Shown one piece after another: positions 45,340 through 54,815 of a DNA stretch of 64,000 nt; position 1 is the stretch's first letter, and every line of letters begins with the position of its first letter. This stretch comes from Flectobacillus sp. BAB-3569 (GTDB taxonomy: Bacteria; Bacteroidota; Bacteroidia; Cytophagales; Spirosomataceae), in contig NZ_NJFZ01000003.1 of assembly GCF_002270355.1 (NCBI RefSeq), positions 377,511 to 441,510 on the forward strand, given 5' to 3'. The notes under the pieces are model-generated. The model did no database searches and was not told the DNA's origin. It saw only the letters and a list, made by a program, of their open reading frames with translations. The position numbers were made by a program, and so were the translations under genes.

Positions 45340-47811
45340 TTAAGACCCGCATGCTTCACAACCGTCTGGGTCGTCAAGAGAGCATTGCATCGCAGACCAG
45401 TTTTGTTCTGTTACGTTGTTCAGTCCTGGAATATTGAACGTGCTGGCACTAGCTTTCGCATTGGCAGCATAGGCCTCATAATTAAGGTCATGTTCGTGTA
45501 CAACGTTTGCGTGCTCGATGGCTACATCGGCTTGCTTCTCAACTGTAAATTTGATAGCATCAGCTGCGGCCTTAGTACGAAGGTAATACATACCTGTTTT
45601 AAGACCTTTCTCCCATGCATAGAAGTGCATAGAAGTCAGCTTACCGAAGTTCGGGTCTTGAATGTGGATATTCAATGACTGAGACTGGCAAATATAAGCA
45701 CCACGGTCAGCAGCCATTTCGATAATTGCTTTTTGTTTGATTTCCCAAACTGTTTTGTAAAGCTCTTTTAAGTCTTGTGGGATTTCTGGAATACCTTGAA
45801 CCGAACCGTTTGCCGAAATCAATTTATTCTTCATAGAATCACTCCACAAACCTAATTTCACTAAGTCTTTCAACAAGTGCTTGTTTACCACTGCAAATTC
45901 ACCCGACAATACGCGGCGAGCATAGATATTTGAAGTATATGGTTCGAAACATTCGTTGTTACCCAAGATTTGAGAAGTAGAAGCTGTTGGCATTGGTGCT
46001 ACCAATAAAGAGTTGCGAACGCCATTTTCAACTACTTTTTTACGAAGCGATTCCCAGTCCCAACGATTTGAATCTGGTGTTACATCCCACATGTCAAATT
46101 GGAAAATACCTTGAGAGATAGGCGAGCCTTCCCATGTTTCGTAAGGACCTTCTTTGATGGCAAGTTCCATCGAAGCCTCCATCGAAGCATAGTAAATCGT
46201 TTCGAAAATATCCTTGTTCAATCGACGAGCTTCATCAGATTCGAATGGCATACGCAACAAGATAAAGGCATCTGCCAAACCTTGCACACCCAAACCAATT
46301 GGACGGTGACGCATATTTGAGCGACGAGCCTCTTCTACTGGGTAATAGTTGCGGTCGATGATTTTATTGAGGTTTTTAGTCGCCACTTTTGTTACTTCAT
46401 ACAAACGTTGGTGGTCGAATTCTAAGAACCCTCTTTCATTTTGCTTAATGAATTTTGGTAAAGCCAAAGATGCCAAATTACATACCGCTACTTCGTCTTT
46501 TGAAGTATATTCGATAATCTCAGTACACAAGTTTGAAGACTTGATGGTACCTAAGTTCTTTTGGTTTGACTTACGGTTTGCGTGGTCTTTGAAAAGCATG
46601 AACGGAGTACCTGTCTCAGTTTGTGCTTCCAAAATTTCGAACCATAAATCTTGTGCTTTTACCACACGACGAGCCTTACCTGCTTTTTCGTAGCTAGTGT
46701 AAAGTTCTTCAAATTTTTCACCGTAAGATTCATCCATGCCTGGGCATTCGTGAGGGCAGAACAACGACCAAACGTCATTGTCTTTCACACGTTTCATGAA
46801 CAAATCTGGCACCCAAAGTGCATAGAATAAGTCACGAGCACGAACCTCTTCTTTACCGTGGTTTTTACGAAGTTGTAAGAAATCAAATACATCAGCATGC
46901 CAAGGTTCCAAGTAAATAGCAAAAGAACCTTTACGTTTTCCACCTCCTTGATCAACATAACGAGCAGTATCGTTGAACACGCGAAGCATCGGAATAATAC
47001 CATTTGAAGTACCGTTGGTTCCTTTGATATAAGAACCCATAGCACGGATATTATGAATGCTCAAGCCAATTCCACCCGCTGATTGTGAAATTTTAGCACA
47101 TTGTTTCAACGTATCATAAATACCCTCAATAGAGTCGTCTTGCATTGTTAACAAGAAACAAGATGACATTTGTGGTTTTGGAGTACCAGCATTGAAAAGG
47201 GTAGGGGTAGCATGGGTAAACCAACGCTCTGACAAGAGGTTATAAGTTTCGAGTACAGACTCGATATCGTCATAGTGAATACCAACAGCCACACGCATCA
47301 ACATGTGTTGTGGGCGTTCCGCAATTTTACCGTCTAATTTGAGCAAATATGATTTCTCTAAAGTTTTGAAACCAAAATAATCATAGCCAAAATCACGATC
47401 ATAAATGATAGCAGCGTCTAGTTCACCAGCATGTTTTTTGATGACATCGTAAACCTCTTTCGATAAAAGAGCTGCATTTTCACCAGTCTTTGGATCGACA
47501 TAGTTGTACAACTTTTTCATCGTTGCTGAGAATGACTTTTGGGTATTCTTGTGCAAGTTCGAAATAGCGATTCTTGCTGCCAATACCGCATAGTCAGGGT
47601 GCTTGGTAGTCATCGAAGCGGCTGTTTCGGCAGCCAAGTTATCTAATTCAGTCGTTGTCACACCGTCATACAAGCCAGTAATTACTTTTTTGGCTACTTC
47701 CAACGGTTGCACAAAGTAAGGGTCGAGGCTGTAGCAAAGTTTTTCGATTCGAGCGGTAATCTTGTCAAACTTTACAGACTCGCGTCTGCCATCTCTTTTA
47801 ATAACGTACAT
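45340..47811 (-). CDS. nrdA: Ribonucleoside-diphosphate reductase, alpha subunit (class Ia)
   Basis: Makes deoxyribonucleotides together with the NrdB radical subunit. The 823 residues start with an ATP-cone ([17 protein letters not shown]), the allosteric activity site. The 10-stranded barrel domain contains the NLCTEI segment and the thioredoxin-facing C-terminal pair [27 protein letters not shown] is the conserved catalytic-domain block. nrdB is not adjacent. Upstream are three MITE-like elements, so its promoter must lie close, within about 80 bases. Confidence 0.96.
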   Translation of the reverse strand: MYVIKRDGRRESVKFDKITARIEKLCYSLDPYFVQPLEVAKKVITGLYDGVTTTELDNLAAETAASMTTKHPDYAVLAARIAISNLHKNTQKSFSATMKKLYNYVDPKTGENAALLSKEVYDVIKKHAGELDAAIIYDRDFGYDYFGFKTLEKSYLLKLDGKIAERPQHMLMRVAVGIHYDDIESVLETYNLLSERWFTHATPTLFNAGTPKPQMSSCFLLTMQDDSIEGIYDTLKQCAKISQSAGGIGLSIHNIRAMGSYIKGTNGTSNGIIPMLRVFNDTARYVDQGGGKRKGSFAIYLEPWHADVFDFLQLRKNHGKEEVRARDLFYALWVPDLFMKRVKDNDVWSLFCPHECPGMDESYGEKFEELYTSYEKAGKARRVVKAQDLWFEILEAQTETGTPFMLFKDHANRKSNQKNLGTIKSSNLCTEIIEYTSKDEVAVCNLASLALPKFIKQNERGFLEFDHQRLYEVTKVATKNLNKIIDRNYYPVEEARRSNMRHRPIGLGVQGLADAFILLRMPFESDEARRLNKDIFETIYYASMEASMELAIKEGPYETWEGSPISQGIFQFDMWDVTPDSNRWDWESLRKKVVENGVRNSLLVAPMPTASTSQILGNNECFEPYTSNIYARRVLSGEFAVVNKHLLKDLVKLGLWSDSMKNKLISANGSVQGIPEIPQDLKELYKTVWEIKQKAIIEMAADRGAYICQSQSLNIHIQDPNFGKLTSMHFYAWEKGLKTGMYYLRTKAAADAIKFTVEKQADVAIEHANVVHEHDLNYEAYAANAKASASTFNIPGLNNVTEQNWSAMQCSLDDPDGCEACGS

Positions 47812-47899
47812 ATTAACTATTGATTTTAGGGGTTAAAGCATTAGCCACTAATTTTTCTTCTTAAAGGATTTTTGGGTGATAGACACATTTTACACTTTT

Positions 47900-48077
47900 A
47901 CTTAAGTTAGTGGGCAAAATAAAATTTAATTTTTGAGCTTACGGCTTTCAGCTTTCGGCAATCGGTAAAAAATATATCCATCGTTACTAAAAAATATTTT
48001 AACACTCTTTGCCTTGTGCCTGTTGCCTTATGCCTTCAACAAAAAACTTAAATCTTATTCTGCACTATTACTTAAGT
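47900..48077. mobile_element. MITE-like element, copy E
   Basis: The best-preserved copy. Left end ACTTAAGTTAGTGGGCAAAA, then TAAAATTTAA; right end TTAAATCTTATTCTGCACTA, then TTACTTAAGT. The core (CTTTCAGCTTTCGGCAATCG and ACTCTTTGCCTTGTGCCTGT) is the A/C/G type in inverse orientation. No gene. Confidence 0.7.
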
Positions 48078-48180
48078 ATTAGTGCAGAATTATGAGTTGT
48101 GAATTGTGAATGTAAAATTTTAATTATCAATATCTTACATCTCCAATTGATTAAATCTTATTTTACACGATTATTTAAGT
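48070..48180. mobile_element. MITE-like element, copy F (short)
   Basis: Begins with a terminus sharing bases with copy E (CTTAAGTATTAGTGCAGAAT) and ends ATTAAATCTTATTTTACACG, then ATTATTTAAG. The core is different and shorter (GTTGTGAATTGTGAATG-type). Confidence 0.55.
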
Positions 48181-48338
48181 TCGTGGGTAAAATAAAATTT
48201 GAGATTGTGCTTTGGGCTTTCAGGTAACGGCTTTGGAAAAAAGTCTGTCTTTTGTTGTTAAAAAACATTTTAACACTCTTTGCCTTGTGCCTGTTGCCTA
48301 AACACATAAATTGAAACTAATTCTACACGATAACTTAA
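48172..48338. mobile_element. MITE-like element, copy G
   Basis: Left end ATTTAAGTTCGTGGGTAAAA; right end ACTAATTCTACACGATAACT. Core as in copies A, C and E. Together with E and F it forms a run of three abutting elements with shared junctions. Confidence 0.6.
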
Positions 48339-48880
48339 AAGATAATAATAGTATCTATCAAATATTTTGTAAACGATGAACATTTGAAATTTAGCGTAGC
48401 TGTCCACCTAAGCTACGAATTTATTAGCTTTTACTAATTGCAAATCTTGTTTTAATTTGCAGATTATTAATGTATTAGCAGTAAAATGGCCTAGATGCTC
48501 TACTTACCAAACTAAGGAAATTTGGAGTAGGCGTTTTTTAATGAGATTGTTCATTATTGAACTGTCTAAGTCTGATGCATCGAGAAACTTGCCAGTCAAA
48601 ATGATTTAATAATAAACAATAGTTAGCTCAAACTGAGCGGAGATGTTTGGTTTTCTGTGAGGCTCTCTCTTCTTCAAAGTTAGTAATTTTATCTACCCAA
48701 CGCAATGAAAAAAAATAGTTCTCGCAAGGCCATCTCTAGCGATTATTTATAATGTACAACTCAAACTTTAGATAATCAGTTCACTAGACAAAGTGCAACT
48801 TGGAATATTACTACAATATTTTTTTCAAAAAAAATCTTTAGCGAGTAAACGGCTGTCTATTAATATTTTCATGAAAAAAA
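48339..48880. other. Long non-coding stretch with several hairpins
   Basis: No credible gene. Perfect small stems occur at about 48400-48421 (CGTAGCT/AGCTACG) and 48439-48463 (TGCAAAT/ATTTGCA). A stem followed by TTTTTT ends near 48540. A small RNA is possible. The rest to 48880 shows nothing definite. Confidence 0.3.
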
Positions 48881-48883
48881 GTT

Positions 48884-48913
48884 TTTGAAAGCACTAAAAA
48901 AAATGTAAATTTG
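48884..48913 (+). promoter_or_regulatory. Promoter of rpmE2
   Basis: TTTG (48884-48887), 18 bases, TAAATTTG (48906-48913): a close match to the Bacteroidota consensus. A 5' leader of about 145 bases follows. Confidence 0.7.
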
Positions 48914-48918
48914 CGTCC

Positions 48919-49065
48919 CGTTTCGAGACTCTTGTTTGTGAAACGTTATCGCCTTATCTTCAGATAATTGGCCTACTGATAACGCTAACCTCCCAGCCAC
49001 GACTTGTCGAAACGCTTCAATTTAACCGAGACGGCAGGGAATCGTCTCAAAACTAAAAAATAGAA
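48919..49065 (+). promoter_or_regulatory. Structured leader RNA of rpmE2
   Basis: Four pairings are visible: CGTTTC/GAAACG (48919-48945); GTTATC-GCC-TTATCT with AGATAA-GGC-GATAAC (48945-48983); GAGACG/CGTCTC (49028-49048), close to the start codon; and an alternative CGTTTCGA/TCGAAACG joining 48919-48926 to 49007-49014. The first and last exclude each other, suggesting a two-state ribosomal-protein leader. Ligand unknown; L31 itself is the obvious guess. Confidence 0.5.
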
Positions 49066-49311
49066 ATGAAAAAAGACATTCACCCAAATTACAGACCAGT
49101 TGTTTTCCATGACTTGTCTGCTGACTTTAAATTTTTGACTCAGTCTTGCGTTAACACTACTGAAACAACAGAATTTGAAGGCGAAACGTACCCAGTATTC
49201 AAACTAGAGGTTTCTTCTTTATCTCACCCATTCTATACTGGTAAAAACGTATTGCTTGATACTGCTGGACGTGTTGATAAATTCTACAAACGTTTCGGTC
49301 AGAAGAAATAA
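49066..49311 (+). CDS. rpmE2: 50S ribosomal protein L31, type B
   Basis: An 81-residue large-subunit protein of the cysteine-poor (zinc-free) type B form: [16 protein letters not shown], a single Cys in TQSC, and [11 protein letters not shown] with the family's conserved C-terminal loop. It has its own promoter, structured leader and terminator. Confidence 0.95.
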   Translation: MKKDIHPNYRPVVFHDLSADFKFLTQSCVNTTETTEFEGETYPVFKLEVSSLSHPFYTGKNVLLDTAGRVDKFYKRFGQKK

Positions 49312-49349
49312 TTTCACAACAAAGCCTTTATGGCTTATATGTTGTATCA

Positions 49350-49387
49350 AAAAGCCTCTTAGTTTCGTGCTAAGAGGCTTTTGTTTT
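49350..49387 (+). terminator. Terminator of rpmE2
   Basis: AAAAGCCTCTTAG, loop TTTCGTG, CTAAGAGGCTTTT, then G and five T. Perfect 13-bp stem. Between here and 49655 I see no feature. Confidence 0.9.
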
Positions 49388-49655
49388 TAAAAATCAATCC
49401 AAAGACATTTTTAACAAGTAATATATTGCGTATTTTTGGGGCAAAATCAAACACTATAAAAAAAGTACTGAATTTTTGAGAAACTTGGAAAAGTACTATG
49501 AATAAGATTGAGCTATTCTTAATACATCGTTATTGTCGATAGCTCATTAATTTAATTGGAAAATTTAGTATTCTCTCCAAGAATCTTTTAGGTTTGCTAG
49601 AACACAGCAAAAATTCGGTGCAACACACTCATTCCATTCAAATTTATATATACCG

Positions 49656-50834
49656 ATGAATTATATCATATTTGATGACTCCTCAATTAGAGCGATTTTG
49701 CTTCCTCTTACTTTTGTGCGACCAGTTAGCGAAATCCGTTTTGGGATAGATACTATTACTGAAAAATGGCAAAGCTATCTCGATAATACGGTTTCTTTTG
49801 CCACACAAGATTATCTACAAGAGAAGTATCCACTCCAACTTCAATCAGATAATATCTTTATCAATGGGGCTGTTTGTCCCAATCCTGCCTTATTGGAAGC
49901 TATTCAAGGGTTAAGTTCAGGACAACTTTTAAGTTTTGAGGGTGTTACTTTGGCCTATCGCGCTGCCACATTGCTTGATACTCTTGATACTATTGAGGTA
50001 ATCGAATGGGATGGCGCTGCGACGATTATTCGCCAATTGACCGATATATTTCTACTTAACGGAGAACAAATTAAAGCGGATTTTGCTCGAATAACGCATG
50101 GGCGCACTTCTCAGCCTATTACTGATCGCTTTACGGCAGTATATAACGAATCGCAGATTTTTGTGGAAGAGGGTGTTAATATCAAAGCTGCTACGCTCAA
50201 CGCCGAAAAAGGGCCTATCTATCTTGGCAAAGGTGTAATCATTATGGAAGGTGCCAAAATTCAAGGGCCTTTTGCGATATTGGAAGGTTCTGTCGTAAAT
50301 CTGGATGGCAAAATGCGCCCTAATACTACCATAGGACCAGGTTGTAAAGTAGGTGGAGAAGTAAGTAATGTGGTGATTTTTGGAAACTCCAATAAAGGGC
50401 ACGAAGGTTTTATGGGAAACTCGGTTATTGCCGAGTGGTGTAACTGGGGAGCCGATACCAACAATTCAAACCTGAAAAATGATTATTCGAAAGTAGAACT
50501 CTGGAGTTATGTCACAAACCGTTTCGAAAATTCAGGGTTGCAGTTTGCAGGACTCATTATGGGGGATCATTCTAAGTGTGGTATCAATACAATGTTTAAC
50601 ACAGGTACGGTGGTTGGCATAAATTGTAATATCTTTGGTGCAGATTTCCAGCCAAAGCATATACCATCCTTTGCTTGGGGCGGTAGCGCAGGGTTCAAAA
50701 CCTACCATTTGCGCAAAGCCAACCAAGTGGCTCGTGCAGTATTAGAGCGCCGAGGGCGTGTTTTTGAAGGAATAGAAGAAAATATTCTGAAAGCAGTATT
50801 TGAACAAACCGAGGCGCATCGTAGTGCATTCTAA
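49656..50834 (+). CDS. GlmU-like sugar nucleotidyltransferase/acetyltransferase (alternative Bacteroidota GlmU)
   Basis: A 392-residue protein resembling the alternative GlmU family (UDP-GlcNAc diphosphorylase / GlcN-1-P acetyltransferase) of Bacteroidota. The N-terminal domain begins YIIFDDSSIRAILLPLTFVRPVSEIR, here cited in part: an altered nucleotidyltransferase domain with the LTFVRPVSEI segment. The C-terminal left-handed beta-helix (about 180-350, hexapeptide repeats such as IYLGKGVIIMEGAKIQGPFA) carries the acetyltransferase site. It would feed peptidoglycan and LPS synthesis. It precedes holB by about 100 bases. Confidence 0.85.
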   Translation: MNYIIFDDSSIRAILLPLTFVRPVSEIRFGIDTITEKWQSYLDNTVSFATQDYLQEKYPLQLQSDNIFINGAVCPNPALLEAIQGLSSGQLLSFEGVTLAYRAATLLDTLDTIEVIEWDGAATIIRQLTDIFLLNGEQIKADFARITHGRTSQPITDRFTAVYNESQIFVEEGVNIKAATLNAEKGPIYLGKGVIIMEGAKIQGPFAILEGSVVNLDGKMRPNTTIGPGCKVGGEVSNVVIFGNSNKGHEGFMGNSVIAEWCNWGADTNNSNLKNDYSKVELWSYVTNRFENSGLQFAGLIMGDHSKCGINTMFNTGTVVGINCNIFGADFQPKHIPSFAWGGSAGFKTYHLRKANQVARAVLERRGRVFEGIEENILKAVFEQTEAHRSAF

Positions 50835-50931
50835 GGTTCGATTATTTAGATACTTTCAGGAAAATAAATAGAAAGTCTTAAAGTGTGAAGCTGTTTGCTT
50901 TACCCAATAGCTCAAAGCCAGTTCAAAAGTT

Positions 50932-52056
50932 ATGTTATTTAGAGAAATACCCGGTTTATCATCCATCAAAAAGACCCTTATTCATTCGGTGCAAAGCAAT
51001 CACGTTGCGCATGCGCAGTTGTTTCATGGGCCAGTGGGGTCGGGTAATTTGGCATTGGCTTGGGCGTATGCAACCTATATCAATTGCGAAGATAAACAGT
51101 CAGACGATGCCTGTGGACGCTGTGCTTCTTGTGCTAAAATGCGCAAGTTAGTTCACCCAGACTTTTATCATATTTTTCCAACAGCAACAACTAAAAAGGT
51201 AAAAGAAGCAGAATCTGATGCCTATTTGCCTCTTTGGCGTGAATTCACGGCTGAACAACCTTATGGAGCATTGCCTAATTGGCTTGAACATATAGGTGTA
51301 GAAGGAAACAAACAAGGCAATATTTCGGCCGAAGAAGCCAGAAAAATCATACAAAAATTGTCCTTAAAAGCATTTGAAGCAGAATATAAAATCTTGTTGA
51401 TTTGGCAACCCGAAATGCTCAATCAAAGCTCTGCGAATGCTTTACTGAAAATCCTTGAAGAACCACCAGCCAAAACGCTTTTTCTACTGGTTTGTAACGA
51501 TGCCAATAAGTTGTTGACGACTATTTTGTCAAGGACTCAACGAGTGAGTGTTCCTCAGTTTTCGGATGAGGATATTACTTCGTATTTAGCTGAAAAGGCT
51601 CATGTGGAAAGCTCGCGTGCCAAGCAAATTGCATATTTGTCGGAAGGCAATCTCAATAAAGCTTTGGCATTGAGTAAAAATCAAGGACAAGGAAAACACC
51701 AATGGTTTGCCAACTGGATGCGAATGGCTTACAAACCAGATGTGGCTGCATTGGTGAAACTGGCCGATGAGTTTGACGCTTTTTCAAAAGAAGATCAAAA
51801 AGGTATGATGGAGTACGGACTGAATATCTTTAGAGATTTGCTGATGTGGAAAAGTGGTGCCGAAAGTCTCGTGAGGCTAGAAGGCGAGGAGTTAACTTTT
51901 GTCCAAAATTTTTCTAAAGCGGTTAATTTGCGTGCTTTAGAATTGATTAGTGGAGAGTTTTCACAAACCTATTATTACCTCGAAAGAAATGCTCGTGCCA
52001 AAATTCTGCACTTGGATTTGTCTTTACTGATTGCCAAATTATTCAAACAGAAATAA
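50932..52056 (+). CDS. holB: DNA polymerase III subunit delta'
   Basis: Clamp-loader subunit of the replicative polymerase. The 374 residues start with an AAA+ fold. At the P-loop it reads FHGPVGSGNLA, so the Walker lysine is replaced by Asn and ATP binding is probably lost, as in other delta' subunits. Zinc-site cysteines lie in INC and CGRCASC. The sensor region ANALLKILEEPP is conserved. The C-terminal collar domain is helical. An alternative start upstream is not supported. Confidence 0.88.
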   Translation: MLFREIPGLSSIKKTLIHSVQSNHVAHAQLFHGPVGSGNLALAWAYATYINCEDKQSDDACGRCASCAKMRKLVHPDFYHIFPTATTKKVKEAESDAYLPLWREFTAEQPYGALPNWLEHIGVEGNKQGNISAEEARKIIQKLSLKAFEAEYKILLIWQPEMLNQSSANALLKILEEPPAKTLFLLVCNDANKLLTTILSRTQRVSVPQFSDEDITSYLAEKAHVESSRAKQIAYLSEGNLNKALALSKNQGQGKHQWFANWMRMAYKPDVAALVKLADEFDAFSKEDQKGMMEYGLNIFRDLLMWKSGAESLVRLEGEELTFVQNFSKAVNLRALELISGEFSQTYYYLERNARAKILHLDLSLLIAKLFKQK

Positions 52057-52116
52057 AGAAATTCTGGTGGATGAAAATACTCTTAATCATTCACAACATA
52101 CTAATTATATATCAGC

Positions 52117-53043
52117 ATGCAAACGATTAAACTAGGAACGAGAGGGTCGAAATTAGCTTTATGGCAGGCCTATTTTGTTAAAGAAACTTTAGAAGCAGGC
52201 GGTTTGCCTGTCGAAATCGTGATTATTGAAACGAAAGGCGACCAAATTTTGGATCGTTCTTTATCAAAAATTGGCTCAAAAGGCGTTTTTACCGAAGAAC
52301 TAGAAGAAAAACTTCTTTCAGGTGAAATCCATATTGCCCAACACTCGGCCAAAGATTTGCAGTCTGATTTAGGTGAAAACTTTGAAATTATTGCGTTTTC
52401 GGAGCGCGAAAAAGTCAACGATGTCTTGATCAGTTTTGACAAAAGCTTGGCCTTGGAAAGCGGACAGCCTTTTGTGGTTGGTACATCCTCTACTCGTCGT
52501 GTGGCAATGCTCAAGCATTTTTACCCACATATCAAAACCGTAGATATGCGTGGTAATTTACAAACTCGTATGGGCAAACTCGAAAGTGGTGTTTGTGATG
52601 CCTTATTGTTGGCCTTTGCGGGCGTGCATCGTATGGGATACGAAGAGCATATTGCTCAACTGATTACCACAGATACTTTTACGCCAGCTGTAGGACAAGG
52701 CTCAGTGGCAATTGAGTGCGCAGTGAATTTGGATGCTGACATCAAAGAAAAAATCAGAGGCTTGTTGAATCACCCTAATACCGAAAAACAATTATTGGCC
52801 GAACGAGCATTTTTGAAGCGTTTGCAAGGTGGTTGTAGTATTCCTGTATTTGGTTTGGCTCAATATGATGCCGAAACAGATACCATTTCTATGACAGGTG
52901 GTATTATTAGTTTGGACGGAAAAGAAATTATCAAGGAGGTTCTTTCAGGCTCAAATCCAGAGGAAGTTGGTTTTGCTTTGGCCGAGAAAATTTTAGATTT
53001 GGGTGGAGGACGTATTTTGCAAGAGATAAAAGCAAATTTATAA
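52117..53043 (+). CDS. hemC: Hydroxymethylbilane synthase (porphobilinogen deaminase)
   Basis: Polymerises four porphobilinogen units to hydroxymethylbilane in tetrapyrrole synthesis. The 308 residues include KLGTRGSKLALWQA at the start, SAKDLQSDL, and LQGGCSIPV with Cys240, which binds the dipyrromethane cofactor. It starts 60 bases after holB and may be cotranscribed. A weak stem (GTATCT/AGATAC near 53058) follows. Confidence 0.95.
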   Translation: MQTIKLGTRGSKLALWQAYFVKETLEAGGLPVEIVIIETKGDQILDRSLSKIGSKGVFTEELEEKLLSGEIHIAQHSAKDLQSDLGENFEIIAFSEREKVNDVLISFDKSLALESGQPFVVGTSSTRRVAMLKHFYPHIKTVDMRGNLQTRMGKLESGVCDALLLAFAGVHRMGYEEHIAQLITTDTFTPAVGQGSVAIECAVNLDADIKEKIRGLLNHPNTEKQLLAERAFLKRLQGGCSIPVFGLAQYDAETDTISMTGGIISLDGKEIIKEVLSGSNPEEVGFALAEKILDLGGGRILQEIKANL

Positions 53044-53110
53044 ACCGATTAGGCAAAGTATCTCGTCTTTTAGATACCTCTAATTCGTCATCAACAAACT
53101 AGAGCTATAT

Positions 53111-53827
53111 ATGAAACTAAACCGATTGTTGTTATTAAGTCTATTGTGTTTTGGAATTAGTCAGGTCACATCGGCGCAATTCTTCAAAAAACGTAGAGAT
53201 TATTTATTGACTATTAGTACTCCTTGGGGAGATATGCATGGGATTTTGTATAACTCAACACCTTTGCACAAAAAGAATTTTTTGAAATTAGTCAATAAAA
53301 AATTCTATGATGGCTTACTTTTCCACCGAGTTATCAACACATTTATGATTCAAGGTGGTGACCCAAAGTCGAAAGGAGCAGCACAAGGAATCGTGCTAGG
53401 CGAAGGCGATGTAGGATATAGAGTTCCAGCTGAAATTTTACCCAATATCTTTCATAAAAAAGGAGTAATCGCGGCTGCTAGAGATAATAACCCAGAAAAA
53501 GCGTCTTCAGGATGTCAGTTTTATGTAGTACAGGGCAAAGTTTGGGATGACAAAACACTGGCAGAACAAATGAAAAGAAGCCCATTACGTACCTATACAC
53601 CTGAGCAACAGCAAGTTTATAAAACAATAGGAGGGACGCCACATTTGGATGGAAATTACACTGTATTCGGACAGGTGTTAGATAACCTTTGGGTGATAGA
53701 CTCGGTGGCTACACAAAAAAGAGATAGCAATAATCGACCATTGAAGGATATCGCCATGAAGATTTCTTGTAAAAAGATAAAGAAGAAAAAGATTGCAGCT
53801 CAATATGGTTATACCGATTGGTTGTAA
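53111..53827 (+). CDS. Secreted cyclophilin-type peptidyl-prolyl isomerase
   Basis: A 238-residue periplasmic protein with a signal peptide (LLLLSLLCFGISQVTSAQ) and a cyclophilin domain. FHRVINTFMIQGGDP carries the catalytic arginine, and GCQFYVVQG and GNYTVFGQV are the other conserved blocks. It would help proline isomerisation during folding of exported proteins. The C-terminus is lysine-rich. It is convergent with yggS. Confidence 0.92.
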   Translation: MKLNRLLLLSLLCFGISQVTSAQFFKKRRDYLLTISTPWGDMHGILYNSTPLHKKNFLKLVNKKFYDGLLFHRVINTFMIQGGDPKSKGAAQGIVLGEGDVGYRVPAEILPNIFHKKGVIAAARDNNPEKASSGCQFYVVQGKVWDDKTLAEQMKRSPLRTYTPEQQQVYKTIGGTPHLDGNYTVFGQVLDNLWVIDSVATQKRDSNNRPLKDIAMKISCKKIKKKKIAAQYGYTDWL

Positions 53828-53853
53828 TAGGAGTCATTCTGAATTTAGTGAGT

Positions 53854-53931
53854 GTGCGATTGAGTGATTATTTTTCCAAGCAAAATTCATATGAAATAAT
53901 CACTCATTTACTCAATCACCACTCACTAAAT
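53854..53931. repeat. Inverted repeat between convergent genes
   Basis: TTTAGTGAGTGTGCGATTGA, then GTGATTATTT, faces its imperfect reverse complement AAATAATCACTCATTTACTC. It probably works as a bidirectional terminator for the cyclophilin and yggS genes. It uses the same GAGTGATT words as the dispersed repeats. Confidence 0.6.
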
Positions 53932-53932
53932 A

Positions 53933-54598
53933 TTATCTATGTCCGAAGATAGCAGAGCCTACTCGTACAAGGGTTGAGCCTTCTTCGGCAGCAATCAAAA
54001 AGTCTCCTGACATTCCCATCGAAATCTCTTTCCAAGCCGTATTGGGTAACTGATATGTACTTGCAATACGGTCAAAAAGCTGTTTTAAGCTTTTAAATTC
54101 TGCTCTAATTTGCTCCTGATTATCGGTATTACTTGCCATTCCCATCAAACCAACCAAGCGGATATTCTGAAGCTCCTTTAATTCTGAAGATTCCAATAGT
54201 TCAATGGCCTCTTCTTCGGAAAGTCCAAATTTAGTATCTTCTTGGGCAATATAGATTTGAAGTAAACAGTCGATAACCCGTTCATTTTTAATGGCTTGCT
54301 TGTTAATTTCTTGTAATAGTTTAAACGAATCTACCGAATGAATCAAACTAACGAATGGAGCTATATATTTTACCTTATTAGATTGTAAATGCCCAATAAG
54401 ATGCCATTGGATATCTTTGGGTAATACTTCCCATTTAGACACCATTTCTTGAACTTTATTTTCTCCAAATACCTTACAACCAGCTTGATAAGCCTGTTCT
54501 AAGTCGCTTACGGGTTTGGTTTTGGTCACAGCAATCAAGTGCGCTTGAGTTCCTTGAAGTTGCGTATTGATGTCAGCTATATTTTGAGCAATAGTCAT
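53933..54598 (-). CDS. YggS family pyridoxal phosphate-binding protein
   Basis: A 221-residue alanine-racemase-like TIM barrel protein involved in PLP homeostasis. The PLP lysine is in LIAVTKTKPVSDLEQAY, with FGENKVQEM, WHLIGHLQSNKV, GLMGMAS and MGMSGDFLIAAEEGSTLVRV (in part) following as usual. Length is typical. It is divergent from the coiled-coil gene. Confidence 0.93.
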   Translation of the reverse strand: MTIAQNIADINTQLQGTQAHLIAVTKTKPVSDLEQAYQAGCKVFGENKVQEMVSKWEVLPKDIQWHLIGHLQSNKVKYIAPFVSLIHSVDSFKLLQEINKQAIKNERVIDCLLQIYIAQEDTKFGLSEEEAIELLESSELKELQNIRLVGLMGMASNTDNQEQIRAEFKSLKQLFDRIASTYQLPNTAWKEISMGMSGDFLIAAEEGSTLVRVGSAIFGHR

Positions 54599-54627
54599 CT
54601 TTAGTAGGATTGTTTAGCAATATGATA

Positions 54628-54635
54628 CAAAGATA
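54628..54635 (-). promoter_or_regulatory. -7 box for yggS
   Basis: The minus strand reads TATCTTTG (TAnnTTTG), 30 bases before the yggS ATG. Confidence 0.45.
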
Positions 54636-54710
54636 AAGCATGGAAAGCGTAAAATTTGACTACTTTGTCGTAATACCCTACAAGTTCTTTTAGTTTTTGC
54701 GGTAATATCT

Positions 54711-54718
54711 TAGCTTTG
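54711..54718 (+). promoter_or_regulatory. -7 box for the coiled-coil gene
   Basis: TAGCTTTG (TAnnTTTG), 98 bases before ATG 54816; a moderately long leader follows. No clear -33 element. Confidence 0.4.
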
Positions 54719-54815
54719 TAAAATTAAATAGGCTCATATAACGTTTTTTTTATACTTTTAGGAGCTTTTGTAATGGCTCATTAAAGATTATCAAACTCAT
54801 AAATATCAAATAACA

